A stretch of 64,000 bases of DNA, taken from positions 25,698-89,697 of the forward strand of contig JAKUCV010000846.1 in the NCBI GenBank assembly GCA_028386065.3, read 5' to 3'. Below the pieces are notes generated by a model. The model was not told the origin of the DNA and did not search any database. It saw only the letters and a program-made list of their open reading frames with translations. The DNA is from Turnera subulata. Lineage: Eukaryota > Streptophyta > Magnoliopsida > Malpighiales > Passifloraceae. Positions within the stretch are counted from its first letter, which is position 1; every line of letters begins with the position of its first letter. Positions 11,445 through 23,635 of this stretch are shown here, in pieces. The position numbers were made by a program, and so were the translations under genes.

Positions 11445-12809
11445 CATGGCACAAAACACTATCATAATATCACTGCGATCGGTCCTTTAGAAGGAAAAGC
11501 TGAATGGGAATAACTTCCTAAAATGGTATCGTAATTTGAGGATAGTCCTCAATCAAGAAAAATAAATTGTATGTCCTCGAAGGGCCTGTTCCAAATGAAC
11601 CGGCGCCTAGTGCTTCTTGGGCAGGAAGGGATGCTTACAAGAAGCATCTTGATGATGCATTGGATGCATCATGCCTTATGCTTATAACCATGGACTCTGA
11701 GCTTCAGAAGCAAATGAGAAATTGGGGGCGTTCGATGTGATCGAACACCTGAGAGGTATGAGACCTCTAAGGCATTATACCAATGCAGGATGGCTGAGTC
11801 ATCACCCGTAAGACCTCATATGCTCAAAATGATTGGATACATTGAGAGCCTTGAGGGTCTTGGTTTTCATTTGCAGAAGGAGTTAGCTGTTGATCTAGTC
11901 CTGCAATCGTTGCCGGATAGTTATAGCCAATTTGTCATAAACTTCAATATGAATCATCTTGACAAATCCTTGTCTGAGTTGCTCAACATGTTAGGAACAG
12001 CTGAGCAACAGATGAAGGCAAACAAATCCAACAGCATTATGATGGTTGGAAGTAGCAAGGGAGAGGGTAAGGGCAAGGTAAAGAAATTTTCCAAAAAGTT
12101 TGGTGCATCTTCTTCACAAGTACTGAAACCCAAAGGTGGTGTTGCAAAGGAAGGTCAATGCTTCCATTGCAAGAAGTCCGGTCATTGGAAACGTAACTGC
12201 ACTGTTTACCTTGAAGAGGTAAAGAAGCAGAAGGGAAGTAAGACTTCTGCTTCAGGTATTTTCGTTATAGAAGCTAATATCTCTATCACAGCATCATGGG
12301 TATTAGATACCGGATGTGGTTCTCACATTTGTGTAAATATGAAGGAACTGAGAAAGAGTAGGGGATTGGCAAAGGGTAAGATGGACCTGCGTGTGGGAAA
12401 TAGAGCAAGAGTTGTTGCATTAGCCGTAGGAACTTACTATCTTACCTTACCGAGTGTTTTGGTTTTAGAACTGGACAATTGTTATTATGTACCGACCATA
12501 AGCAGGAATTTGATTTCTGTGTCATGTCTTGACAAGAAAGGTTTTTCATTTGTAATAAAGGACAATTGTTGTTCTATTTATTTCAATGATGTTTATTATG
12601 GTGGTGCGTATTTAAGCAACGGCTTATATGTTCTTAACCTAGAAACAGCAATCTATAACGTTACGAAGAAGGTTAGAATCAACGATTCTAATGAAATCTA
12701 TCTTTGGCATTGTCGATTGGGCCATATAAACGAGACTCGTATATCTAAACTCTATAAAGATGGACTTTTAGACTCATTTGATTTTGAATCATTTGAGACA
12801 TGTGAGTGA
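11445..12809 (+). pseudogene. copia gag and protease, with gag-pre-integrase
   Basis: Gag similarity begins near 11500 in broken frames (UBN2-like Trp-Tyr-Arg-Asn-Leu and later Leu-Asp-Ala-Leu). It becomes continuous from 11790. That frame carries a CCHC zinc knuckle (Cys-Phe-His-Cys, Gly-His, Cys at about 12160-12200), the protease active site Asp-Thr-Gly near 12310, and the gag-pre-integrase motif His-Cys-Arg-Leu-Gly-His near 12708. An in-frame TGA at 12807-12809 interrupts the polyprotein. The following integrase is in the same frame, so a single nonsense change separates the two halves. Confidence 0.9.
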
Positions 12810-12812
12810 TGT

Positions 12813-13820
12813 ATGTTAGGCAAGATGACGAAGGCTCCTTTTACCGGTAAAGGTGAAAGAGCTTCGGACTTATTAGGTCTTATACATAGTGATGTATGTG
12901 GACCGACGTCGACACAAGCTAGTGGTGGATTTCAATACTTCATTACATTTACTGACGATTTCAGTAGGTATGGCTATGTGTATCTAATGAGACACAAGTC
13001 AGAATCCTTTGAAAAGTTCAAAGAATTCAAGAATGAAGTACATAATCAACTCGGCAAGAGCATTAAAATGCTTCGATCAGATCGAGGAGGTGAATACTTA
13101 GGCCGAGAATTTCTTGATCATCTAAAGGAGTGTGGTATAGTATCACAGCTCACTCCACCAGGTACGCCTCAATGGAATGGTGTATCCGAAAGGAGGAATA
13201 GAACCTTGTTAGACATGGTTCGTTCGATGATGAGTCAAGCTGACCTTCCTTCTTCATTTTGGGGACATGCATTATTGAGTGCTGCATCTACACTTAACCG
13301 TGTTCCATCTAAATTCGTCGAAAAGACACCATATGAGATATGGACTGGGAAGCGTCCCGATTTGTCTTTTATAAGAATTTGGGGTTGTGAGGCTTACGTG
13401 AGACGTGAAGCATCGGATAAACTCGGCCATAAATCTGACAAGTGCCTCTTAATAGGATACCTTAAGGAAACTAAAGGGTATTATTTCTACAATCCCACCG
13501 AGCACAAAGTATTTGTTGCTCGGACTGCTATTTTTCTAGAAAGAGAATTTATTTCTAGAAGAATCAGTGGGAGGAAAATAGAACTCGAAGAAGTTCGAGA
13601 TATTGAGGCTGAGATGGAACAAGGACATGAACCACAAGATGTTGTGGATGAGAATCATGTGCCTGTAACACATGGACCGCGTAGGTCGGAAAGGACTCGG
13701 TATGAGCCTAAGAGATATGGATTTCTTATGACTCACACTGGTGACGTTATGCTCATAGATGAGGATGAGCCCACTTCCTATCAGCAGGCCATCACGGGTT
13801 TGGACTCTAGAAGTGGCTAG
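12813..13820 (+). pseudogene. copia integrase
   Basis: In the same frame as the protease after the TGA at 12807. The catalytic triad is visible: Asp in His-Ser-Asp-Val-Cys-Gly (about 12890), Asp in Arg-Ser-Asp-Arg-Gly-Gly-Glu (about 13080) and Glu in Val-Ser-Glu-Arg-Arg-Asn (about 13190). The C-terminal Gly-Lys-Arg-Pro and Gly-Tyr regions follow. A frameshift near 13805-13815 ends the frame before the RT. Confidence 0.9.
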
Positions 13821-15124
13821 AAGCCATGAATTCAGAAATGGAATCCATGTATGAAAACAAGGTATGGACCTTGGTTGATCCATCCGAAGGGGTAAAACCC
13901 ATAGGGTGCAAATGGGTCTTTAAGAAAAGACCGACATGGATGGTAATATGATCACCTATAAAGGGCGATTGGTTGCGAAAGGTTTCAAGCAAATTCATGG
14001 TATTGACTATGATGAAACTTTCTAGCCAGTTGCCATGGTTAAATCCATCCGGATTCTATTGGCTATAGGGGCATACTATGATTATGAGATATGGCAAATG
14101 GATGTCAAAACCGCTTTCCTTAACAGAAATCTTTTAGAGGATGTGTACATGACACAACCTGAAGGTTTTGTCGATCCAGAGAATGCCAATATGGTATGCT
14201 AGTTGCAGAGATCCATTTATGGATTGAAGCAAGCTTCTAGGAGTTGGAATCTTCATTTTAATAAAGTGATCGAAGAGTTTGGTTTCATTAAGAACGAAGA
14301 TGATTCATGTGTTTACAAGAAGGTTAGTGGGAGCACCATTTTTTTCTTGTTGTTGTATGTTGACGACATCCTACTCATTGGGAATGACATTCCGACACTA
14401 CAGTCCGTATAGGCTTGGTTAAGAAAAATTTCTCGATGAAGGACTTAGGAGATGCTGCCTAAGTGTTAGGTATAAAGATCTATAGAGATAGATCCAAAAC
14501 ACTTCTCGGGCTAAGTCAAAGTACGTATATTGACAAGGTGCTAAAGAGGTTTAGCATGCAAGACTCCAAGAAAGGATTCTTGCCCTTGTCACATGGCATA
14601 TCTCTCTCAAAGAGTCAATGTCCTAGTACATCTAAGGAGAGAGAGCGGATGAGTAAGATTCCTTATGCTTCTGCAATAGGATCTATCATGTATGCCATGC
14701 CATGTACTCGACCGGATGTCGCTTATGCTTTGAGTGTCACAAGCAGATACCAATCTGATCCCGGTGAGAGTCACTGGATAGCGGTTAAGAACATCCTTAA
14801 GTACTTGAGAAGGACTAAGGATGCATTCCTAGTTACGGAAGCGTGAATGAGCTTGTCGTAAAGTGTTACACAGATGCTAGCTTCCAAACCGATAGGGATG
14901 ATTTTAGAACGCAGTCAGGTTATGTGTTTTTATCTTGGAGGTGGTACTGTATGTTGGAAGAGTTCCAAGCAGGGAACAATTACCGACTCTACAACTATAG
15001 CTGTGCAAAGTTCCTTCTGAGAACAATGTAACAGACCCGTTGACTAAGTCTCTCACACAGCGGAAGCATGATGGTCATGCTGTACTCATTGGTATTAGAT
15101 ACATGTATGATTGGCTTTAGTGCA
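13815..15124 (+). pseudogene. copia reverse transcriptase and truncated RNase H
   Basis: RT similarity begins with Trp-Leu-Glu-Ala-Met near 13810 and continues through several frames. It holds a Lys-Thr-Ala-Phe-Leu-Asn block near 14105, the Tyr-Gly-Leu-Lys-Gln block near 14217 and an intact catalytic Tyr-Val-Asp-Asp near 14357. There are stops near 14023, 14200, 14410 and 14460. RNase H begins with Cys-Tyr-Thr-Asp-Ala near 14864. It is collapsed around 14995-15025, where the expected central region is missing, and then resumes shortly before the polypurine tract. The element could not supply its own RNase H. Confidence 0.85.
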
Positions 15125-15134
15125 AGTGGGAGAT

Positions 15135-16668
15135 TGTTAGTGTAATATGCCCAAAAGCCAATCAATGGATGATTGTTTGTAGTCATCTATACACATTAAG
15201 GTTATTCCAATAAATATCGTTTATGAGATAAACGCTTGCACATATTTATAACCCCAGAATATTTTATATTCTTAAATGTCCCTAGTCGATTATTATTATG
15301 GATGGGTTGTAATAATAAATTAAGACTAGCGTATGTTGAGAATTTATATGTGATATGAATTCTACATACGGGTATAAGTTAGAGAACTTGAGTACTGGAC
15401 CGACCCACATAAGAACGCTACATGGAACGTTATATGTTTGTCGATAGCAGCTCTTATATGTATTGTCCTTAGACCTGAGATTATCAAGGTTCCCAACATA
15501 TGAGTCGTATACTTTGATATTACTCTTGGCTATTTCGTAAATGAGTAGACCTTAGTCTAATCATTCGGTATATGATAAATGTGTAGTGGGTTTTGTATGA
15601 TCTAGAGGGGATTCGTCCAACCCATATAACGGGTATATTATCGGATGGTTTCTTGATAGAGTTGAACCGGAAATGCATGGCCATGCTCGGATTATGATAT
15701 GGTGATATCATAGGTATCCGTTTTACGCAGTTAACTCGAGGATCAAGAAACCGAGATTGAACATATGCGAGATTGACATATTCCATGCCTCGTGTTTAAT
15801 CTTGATAATGGGACGAAGGGATGATGACATGTTTGCGAGACATATGAATCAGTACTGATCTTGTCGTTCGGGTAGCAATGATGTGTTGCTAGACGCCGCT
15901 TTTTGCTTATAATTGTAAATGAGTTTACAATTATTGTCGGATGTTACAAGTGCCTACAGGGTCACACACTTAGAGCCGTTGATTCGAGCTAGTGGTTGAA
16001 ACCAGGGTTGGACCGTGGTCGAACCAGGTATTTGAGTTTATGGTTGGACCATGGTTGGACCGTGGTTGGACCAGGGTCGTTTTGGGCTGGTTTGGTTCAC
16101 TAAATGTATGATTTATTGAACCATAATCAGTGCATGGTGATGTGTAATCCCATTAAGACATTAGTGGAGACATCATTAGCTAAAAGCTAATCATGTTGGC
16201 CAAGGGTGTTGGCCACTTTGTCCATTACTTTTGTGAGTGGGATTAGACTAAGCATAATCTGATTATGCCTTGGGTGTTCATCACTTTGAGTCTGAAAATT
16301 TTCAGTGGATTGAGCCTTGAGAGTGTCTTGAGAGTTTCAGACCTTACACACCTTCTTTGAGAAAAAAGAAAACACCACAAACTCTAGCTTCCGAAACCTG
16401 CTGCTAGCACATCAGTTTGGGAGTGCTCGAGGGTTGGAGATCGTGAGACGATTCCGGCCAGTGATTGACGGTTCGTGTGGATACCGTAGAGGAGAAGTAT
16501 ATCCTTCCGGCTCTAGCTGTTTCAGTTCATCAGTTAGGTGAAAGATCCTAACCGTTTCAGGTATGTTTGTTTTTGTTGTTCGGTTTAGTTGCTTCACTTG
16601 GATCCACAAAAGTTTCCGGGTCTTTCCGCTGCACTTGATTGTCAAGTTTGCATGCCCGGATACTTACA
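15135..16668 (+). repeat. 3' LTR of the 8.5-kb copia
   Basis: 1534 bp, matching the 5' LTR with scattered substitutions and a few small indels (for example, a short TTGAGAG-unit deletion near 16330). The polypurine tract ends at 15134. Confidence 0.95.
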
Positions 16669-17270
16669 TTTCTGATGCGAAAATGATGATTAATTCTTTA
16701 AATCTTTTTGGTAACAATCCATTGTTGAAAAGATTGATCTATTTGGGTCTCAACTTCTTCTCTTCGTCTTTTTTTTTTTTCTAAAAATTTTTTAATTTTC
16801 TTGGTGAGGAAAGGATGGAGATGAATTTTTACTATCGGTAGGTATGCTTTCCAATCAAACCGACATCGGTACATTTTGGTATCTTGCAGATCGGTAAAAT
16901 ATGAAAGGTGGCACGGCATCGGTCGGAAATTTAGAGTAGTCGGAATAATCGATATATTGAGCAATCAGCACGGTATGTACCGTACCGACGATTTGCTCCC
17001 CCTAATGTGTGCCCCTTCTTGACTTGGAAGTGTTTTAAAGTGGTTCTTTCACATATATCCTTTTCTGAGTGCTTTTTTGTCAGATGATTCTAAAAGAAGC
17101 AATAAAACAGGAATATTTCTAGTAGCTATACATATATATATACCAAGCTCCAAGCTATATGGCAGGTAATTTTAGGACGTGAAAATGAAAAAAAATAGGA
17201 GAATTATAATATCTATATATCCTTACACTACAAGTATTGATATATTAAAGGACTAATATGAGTAACCACC

Positions 17271-17383
17271 ATGATGGAACGACTGACATTGATGATTGAA
17301 GGGTCTGAAGATGCTGATCTAGAGGAGGATGATCATTGCATAGTCTGCCTGTACAAGTTTGGTGGAGGAGAAGAGATAGCACT
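17271..17383 (+). pseudogene. N-terminal fragment of a RING-type E3 ligase
   Basis: An ATG frame encodes an acidic run (Glu-Asp-Ala-Asp-Leu-Glu-Glu-Asp-Asp) and then Cys-Ile-Val-Cys-Leu, followed by Phe-Gly-Gly-Gly-Glu-Glu. This is the first zinc-ligand pair and hinge of a RING-H2 finger. It stops abruptly at 17383, where gypsy integrase DNA begins, so the remaining six ligands are absent. Related pieces lie near 36850 (-), 38640 (+), 38830 (-) and 39815 (+). Confidence 0.65.
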
Positions 17384-19004
17384 CGGTGAATCGTCCACCT
17401 CAATCACTAGCAATGCTTTGTGGCACTCCCCAATATGTGACGACGTGCTTGAAGAATAAGCGTGCCGCTTCTTCACCTGAACAATCCTTTGGGGCGGCTA
17501 CAAAGACCGCATACTTGGAGAACTTGTCAACAACAACAAGTATAGTATCACTACCCTCAAATAATGGTAATCACGTTATAGAATCAAAAGAAATACATGT
17601 TCATGGCTTGTCAGGACTCGGCAATGGTTCAAGGAAACACGGTGGTGAGAGTTTCTCGTTCTTGTCTTGTTGGCACACTAGACATGTCATCATATAGAGC
17701 TCCACGATATCTCTCATCCGTGGCTAGTAGAACTCGGTCTCCAACAATACGCAAGTGCGGTCGATGCATACTCCATGAGGCTTTTGGCATAAAGATCCCA
17801 CTACGGTTCGGCTTCAATCCGTTGCTTTGAGTTGGATACCGGTTGCGACACCAAAACAAAAGGAAGCTCGGCCTTCCTACTAAGAGCATCTGCAACAAAA
17901 TTTGTCTTCCCCAGCTTGTACTATAGAGAAAAGTTGAACTCGAGGAGAAAATCTTGCGATCATGCTTGTTTCATACTGAGCTTCTTTTGTGTCAGAAAGT
18001 AACTCGTCGCCACATTGTCTGTAGACACAATAACTGTGAACCAAGCAATTAGTGACTCCACACTCGTAAGCAATGTATTATGGTAGACATCTCCTTTTCC
18101 TGCACCGTGTACCTTCTCTCCTTGTAATTACGCTTGTGAGATTCGTAGGCAATAGAATGCCCATCCTGCATCAAAACACCACCAATAGAAAAATTAGAAG
18201 CGTCATTGTAAACATTATAAGCATTCTTAAAACTCAGCATTTGTAACACTGGCTCAATTAAAATGGCTGCCTTCAATCTTCTCGAATGTATCTTGGCACT
18301 TCGCATCCCACGTCCAATTCTTGTCCTTTTTCAAGGGATCCGTTAAAGGTGCACAAATTGCTGAATGTTGCTTGATGAACCACCGGTAGTAATTCACCAT
18401 GCCAAGAAAATAACGTAGCTCAGGTACCTTCTTGGGAGCTTCCCAATCCACAATTTCTTGCACCTTGGACATGTCCATCTTCAGCTTTCCGTCACTAACA
18501 ATTTGACCAAGGAATGCTATCTCCCGTTGCAGAAAAGCACACTTCTCCTTCTTCACGAACAACTCACTGTCGCGCAAAGCTTGAAACACCTATCTCAAGT
18601 AATCGATATGCTCCTCAAATGCCTTGTTATAGATCGCAATATCTTCCAAGTAGACCACCACAAATCGATCCAGGAACAGGGCTAACACCTTGTTCATCAA
18701 TGTATAGAAAGTAGCAGGGGCGTTGGTTAGTCCAGAAGGCTTAACTAAAAATTCAAACGAATCATACCTCGTCACACAAACGGTCTTTTGCTCGTCCCCC
18801 TCTACAATGCAAACCTTCCAATAACCCGATCTTAAATGGAGCTTAGTAAACCGTTGTGCATCTCCAAACTAGTCAAACAAGTCGTCTATCCTTGGAATTG
18901 GATTCTTGTTCTGCACAGTGCTCTTGTTCAATACCAGATTGTCGATGCATAACCGTAGTGATCCACCGTGCCTCTTTTGAAAGAGCACGGGTAAGCCTTT
19001 TGAT
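17384..19004 (-). mobile_element. Ty3/gypsy fragment: RT, RNase H, integrase
   Basis: On the minus strand from 19004 downward the order is RT (Pro-Val-Leu-Phe-Gln-Lys near 18990; Tyr-Leu-Glu-Asp near 18635 in place of Tyr-x-Asp-Asp), then RT/RNase H (Phe-Leu-Gly and Tyr-Asn-Asp-Ala-Ser near 18210). An integrase core follows, with Asp-Lys-Phe-Ser-Lys-Tyr and Tyr-Trp-Gly-Val-Pro in 17390-17560. Order RT-RH-INT defines gypsy. The catalytic RT Asp is changed to Glu and stops interrupt all domains. Neither end shows an LTR. The left edge cuts a RING fragment at 17383/17384. Confidence 0.85.
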
Positions 19005-19645
19005 GATTAACAAATATTTTGGTAAGCATTTGTGTGTTTTAACTACTGACAGACAACGTTTTATTTTTTGCAAAAACCAAAACAGATAAGATTTAGCTTC
19101 ACCAAGCTGTTCGCACTAAACACTGTAAGTATACAACGAGCTGTAGTAATAAGGTCGAATCACAAGTACTATAAAAACAACACTATCCTTAGAGAACAAT
19201 TGATTAGACTAAGAAACCATTGCATGTAGGATTTGGAATAAAATTCCTAGATTTTAGCTTCAAAAATTCATCTTTAATTATACTTCCAAATCTTCTTCCC
19301 TTTATAGGAGTGTCTAGGTGCATTCTCTCTTTAAACTCTTGGAAAATAGGCGCAAACTCCAATAAAATAAGAGACTTGGCGCAGTGGCCGCTGCCAGGGC
19401 GTTGTCATGCTTGCAATTTGTACTAGAACAGGGCACTTCGCAGCGCCTCTCTGGTTTTGGGCTAAAATCGTCAAATCTTCTCCAAAATGGATCTAGTTGC
19501 ACCTGAAAGTAGCCAAGGGAAACAAAAGTGGGATTTGGAAAAAAAGTAAGTAGTTTTGCTACCTAAATGCATGAATGAATGCTGAATACAAGGCCAAAGG
19601 GTTGCAGTGTATGCTGTAAACTATATGTAATTTCATGCTCATCAC
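19005..19645. other. Unassigned repeat-like DNA
   Basis: Between the gypsy fragment and the probable solo LTR. The stretch around 19120-19165 reads like leader or UTR sequence of plant retroelements, but I cannot fix borders. Open frames at 18856-19089 and 19220-19426 lack recognisable domains. Confidence 0.3.
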
Positions 19646-21439
19646 TGTGAGGACCTAACCCAAGATTAATTGGGCCTCCTCACCTATCTCTTAACACCTT
19701 CCTCTTAACCGTCGTCCAACATCCTTGGAGTCGCTATCCGAATTTTATTATAAGGCAAAATTCGGGAAAAACCGGTCAATAATGACTCCATGTAAGGCAA
19801 CCGATTAGCGAACCAAAGATGCTGGACCCAGGGGTTTGTCATGGATGGGAAGGTGTTAGGCACCCATTCATGTTGGGGCGAAATTTTGTGCAATTGAAGA
19901 ATAATTGTATGCCTTGTGAGAGTGTATGTTGTGTGGAAACAAATCACATAAAATAAACTAAATCAAACTGAAACAAAAGGGAAAATAAAAATAATTGGGC
20001 TTGAGTTTCCACCACTACAAACTACGTACCCGGGGATAGGGCAAAGAGTGAGTCTCATTCCGGAGTATAGATGAAGCTACTGCAAAAGCTACGAACTTAG
20101 GAATGGAGAACAACTTCAAAAAATGATCTGGGGCTTACCTGAAAAATTGATTCACTTTTTCATCGAATTTGTCTTATTTTGAATTCCCTTTTTTCTTCTT
20201 TTAGCGAACGGGTTCAAAGCCCACGTAGTTCTTGTCATGGTATCAAAACAACAATTACAACATCAATAGCATATCAAATCATCAACAAACGATGGACAAA
20301 AATGGGATTTGGGATTACCTCTTGTAGCTCTCCTCTAGCTCCTTCGTTTGAGTTGTGTTCTTCACCCACCCTCTTCCCACTCCTTAGCTTAACTTTTGAT
20401 CCCCTCTTGGTCTATCCTTGCTGCCCTTTTTGTTGATGCTACCCACGAAATTTCTCTAGAGTTTCTGCCTAAAAATATTTCTGGACTTGGAGAGGTAGAG
20501 TTTCTCCAAGCACTAAAGCTTATTGGGGTTTGTGTGAAAGAGATTGCGTCCTTTGAATGTGAATGAGAGGCCTCATTTATAGAGTTTTGGGGAGTGTAGG
20601 GGTCGTGCACCTCTTAATTACCAAGATTATGGCCTGAAATCTAGGCCAAAACCGTGTAGAATCAAATTAGAAACAAAATCGGGAGGAAAATCAAGTTACT
20701 GGGGCCAATGGCCGCCAGGCCAAACGGTCATCCAAGCATGACCGCCCAGACCTGGCGGTCATCCTGGAATGGCCGCCCGACTCCCCTTGGTTTCACGCGT
20801 TCTTTCCATTTTCTGATCCCAATCCCCCTAATTCTGCCCTGATTTGATCTATTAACCCCTAATCAATCCAGAAAATCCTCTTTTCTTGATTAGTACTCCT
20901 CCTAAATCTTCTATGACTGACTGATACACATTAAACCCCCATTTTCTGCAAAATCATACCAAAACACACATTTACTTTTTTTTTTATATGAACGATTTCT
21001 GGATTAATACGAATAAAAGAATACAGGTGCAAAGACAAAGTCATCAAAGAGGTGACATTCAGACAGAGACCTCACCTAATGGCCCTAACAAACGCCAGTA
21101 TCTACTTATACAAATCTAAGTATACATCTAGGACCTGACCAAGATTTAATACTATCCGAACAGATAATTACAGAGGATAAATCAAAAGGGAAATCAGGTT
21201 GCTGAGCTTTGATCCATGCCACAGACTGCAACAAGATAACACATTTACTTTTTTAAGGATGATTTGATTCTGATTTTCCACGAAAATAAGAGTTAAGATT
21301 AGTCTGCAAGTAAATTCTACTAAAATAAATTCCAAACATGCCTTAAGTAAAGACTAAATCATCTCATCAATCTCAAGGTTCAAGTGTGTTAAAAATCTAA
21401 CTTAAAAGAATATCCGTGGGTCAAATTTGGGTGTTTACA
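19646..21439. mobile_element. Probable solo LTR (about 1.8 kb)
   Basis: The block starts TGTGAGGACC and ends GTGTTTACA, giving TG...CA ends. Flanks are ATCAC (19641-19645) and ATTAC (21440-21444), a 5-bp duplication with one difference. It contains a 'ggaaggtgttaggcaccca' phrase near 19849, which I associate with LTR/leader regions of large gypsy elements. A CGCC-rich inverted stretch is at 20705-20775. No pol sequence is next to it. A LINE tail interrupts it at 20981-21238. A degenerate non-LTR repeat is the alternative. Confidence 0.5.
20981..21238 (-). mobile_element. LINE 3' tail with target-site duplication
   Basis: Direct repeats ACACATTTACTTTTT (20966-20980 and 21239-21253) flank about 260 bp that begin with a T-run (minus-strand poly(A)). 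The minus strand encodes a short LINE ORF2 C terminus with Val-Ala-Trp-Ile-Lys-Ala-Gln near 21225 and a stop near 21110. It resembles the ends of the LINEs at 3714 and 59161. Confidence 0.8.
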
Positions 21440-22330
21440 ATTACAAGCAACAAACCAAAAGTTTGTTTTCAGGACAGTTGAGTTGTGGTCTCTAAAAGTA
21501 GCTGATACTAAAAGAACTAAAATAACGGTTATACTTACTCTCCAAGGGTAAAAAAAAGTTTAGAAAAATGGTGCTCACATCCTCCCTCCCCCCTGAAAGA
21601 TACGGTGGTCCTCACTTTCAATTTTTGGAAAACTTTTTGAAGAAAAACAATTGCTGCTCAAGTAATGTCCAAATTTGTCTCACCTACGCGGACAATTTTT
21701 AGAGGAGAAGAAAAAAGTCAATTTGGATGCCATCTGGATGACAACTAGCCGTTGTAGAACACACCTTCCCATCCCTAGAATCTATAAATAGAGGGCAGAA
21801 GCCTCTTTGGACTTTAACCTAGCCATTCAAGTGATTCTAAGTTGTGAAAAAGTGCTTACCTTGTGAAAAATTCTTTGTGCTTAAACTTGTTGCTTCTTGA
21901 GTGGGTCACTCTTGAAGGTTTCCCTGTAAAAGAGTTGTTATCGGTGGGATTAAGAGTTAATCTTGTTGGGTAGACAATGCTAGGTTAAATTTTGGGTTAG
22001 ATTTGTAAGTTCTGCCCGCAAAAACTTGTGTGTATTATAGGTTTTTTGTTCGCCTTTTGGATAGTGGACGTACTCATTGTTGGGGGAGCCACTATCCTTT
22101 ACTTACCTATCTTCAATTCTTGCCTTTTTTTTTATTATTTTTCCCAATTGGTTGCATAGAAAAAACTAAATCTTCGAAAAAGAAAAAAAGGAGTAAATTA
22201 GCTAATTCATTCCCCCAAACGAAATATTGTATAAGACGGTAAGTTTTGTAATGGACATATATATTTTTTTTACATAAAGTATGTTTTATGGTAAAATAAA
22301 AGGATAATTAAAAGTATAGTATCCAAAATA
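21440..22330. other. Possible LTR/promoter remnant
   Basis: A TATA box (CTATAAATAG, 21781-21790) is followed about 30 bp later by an A/C-rich start region. Further on comes a T-rich 5'-UTR-like stretch and a 'gggggagccactatcc' phrase near 22084. This arrangement suggests an LTR U3-R-U5 of a copia-type element, but I found no matching second LTR. Confidence 0.3.
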
Positions 22331-22682
22331 TGGTTCTGTACTAGTTTGGACTAATTACATTTTTCATATTTGTGTTTGTCGTTTTAGTCAGTTTTCATCC
22401 ATGTGTTATAAAATGGACATTTTCATCTCTGTATTAAATTTCCTAGACATTTTCCGTTTTTCTCCAATTTTTCTCTCAGAAAATATTGACTTGGGAAGAA
22501 AAATTTTAAAAAAATTATACATCAGCATTTTCTGTGTGAAAAATTGGTGAAAAATAAAAAATATTTCAAAAATTCAACACAGAAATAAAAACTGCTCATT
22601 TTGTTATACAAAAGAAATGAAAAATATTCAAAGTACACACATAATGATAAAATATATGATTAGTCCAGTCTTGTAGTTTCTA
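22331..22682. repeat. Foldback element (MITE-like)
   Basis: The left arm, about 22331-22430 (containing GGACTAAT), is imperfectly complementary to the right arm, about 22600-22682 (containing ATTAGTCC). The terminal parts pair best. About 350 bp, AT-rich, no ORF. Target duplications are not clear. Confidence 0.45.
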
Positions 22683-22789
22683 TCAGTTCTCTCCATTCTC
22701 ATTATCTTATCATAAGCACTCTCTCACACAACAAACAATGTGGTCAAGTTGAGACAGAAACTCTGTAGATTTTCTTTATTTTTCATTGT

Positions 22790-23635
22790 GTTAATGACTT
22801 GTTTTACCTCTGTGTTGGATGTTAAAGTTGAAATTCATCCCTGTATTATATTTTGACTTCTTTTTATCCCTCTATTCCCCCCTAGTTGGCTTGCTTTGGT
22901 TCTTCTCGTCAGAATCTGGTGGAAAATGCTGACGTGGCAAGGTTTCCTACGCCACATCAGCATATGTGGAAGAAACATGTCAGGTTGAAACTAACAAATC
23001 GAACCGGTTTGACCCGATCGGTTCTTCCATTCAAAAAACCCTTTTTGCAAATCCAATGGGGGTTCGGATTTTGACCATTTTTTTCTTTTCTTTTTTCCTA
23101 AAATTAATTTCTTTATTTCATTGAATTAAAAAATTCTTAAAAACAAAATAATAACTTATGATTTAACTAGTAGAAGTTATTATTTTATTTTTGAAAATTT
23201 TTTTATTTTTTCAATCAACAAAAGGTTTAAAAGAAATTAAATTATTATTAGTTATTATTTAATTAGTATAAGTTATTATTTTTTTAATGAATTTTTAATT
23301 CATTGAAAGGTTTTAAAAAAATAATTTTAGGAAAAAAGAAAAGAAAAAAATTGAACAAACTCCGGCCCTCACCCATTTTGCAAAATGGGTCTTTTGGGTG
23401 GTCAAACTGATCGGGTCGAGCCGGTTCGATTTGTTGGTTCGACCTGACAAGTTTCTTCGACATATGCTGACGTGGCATCGGAAACCTTGCCACATCAGCA
23501 TTTTTGACCGGATTCCGGCGAAAGGGACAAAAATAGGTCAAATAGGAGAAATAAAGTGATGAAAAGAAACTAAAATCTTACACAATGATGAATTTCGACT
23601 TTAGCGTCCAATACTGGATGAAACAAGTCTTTAAC
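22790..23635. mobile_element. DNA transposon with long terminal inverted repeats
   Basis: Positions 22790-23090 and 23310-23635 are inverted copies of each other. Shared features are 'gctgacgtggcaaggtttcc', 'aaatcgaaccgg', 'tcagcatatgt' and a terminal 'GTTAA.GACTTGTTT'. The arms are roughly 300 bp with about 220 bp of AT-rich spacer between. No transposase. The long TIRs suggest a Mutator-like or foldback class. No convincing target duplication was found. Confidence 0.65.

Larger units (their letters stand above)
8471..16668 (+). mobile_element. Full-length Ty1/copia LTR retrotransposon, internally mutated
   Basis: Two nearly identical LTRs (1544 and 1534 bp), each starting TGTTAG and ending TTACA, bound 5.1 kb of internal DNA. 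A perfect 5-bp target duplication TTTCT lies at 8466-8470 and 16669-16673. A polypurine tract (AAGTGGGAGAT) abuts the right LTR and a PBS-like TGGTAGCGG follows the left one. Domain order is gag, protease, integrase, RT, RNase H, which defines copia. Internal stops, frameshifts and an RNase H deletion make it defective, although the LTRs remain similar. The long leader carries an unusual palindrome array at 10316-10876. Confidence 0.95.
7617..17012. mobile_element. Non-autonomous hAT element, split by a copia element
   Basis: The element spans 7625-17004. Its ends are short imperfect inverted repeats: TAGGGCTGAGCAAA on the left, and the complement TAGGGGGAGCAAA on the right. It is flanked by an 8-bp duplication, ATGTGTGT (7617-7624) and ATGTGTGC (17005-17012), the size expected for the hAT superfamily. 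GC-rich subterminal repeats of a CGGT/ACCG type lie at 7640-7850 and 16840-16990, another hAT habit. Removing the nested copia leaves about 1.17 kb with a CT-rich microsatellite (7940-8010) and no transposase, so it is non-autonomous. The empty site is preserved at 38312-38319. Confidence 0.85.
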
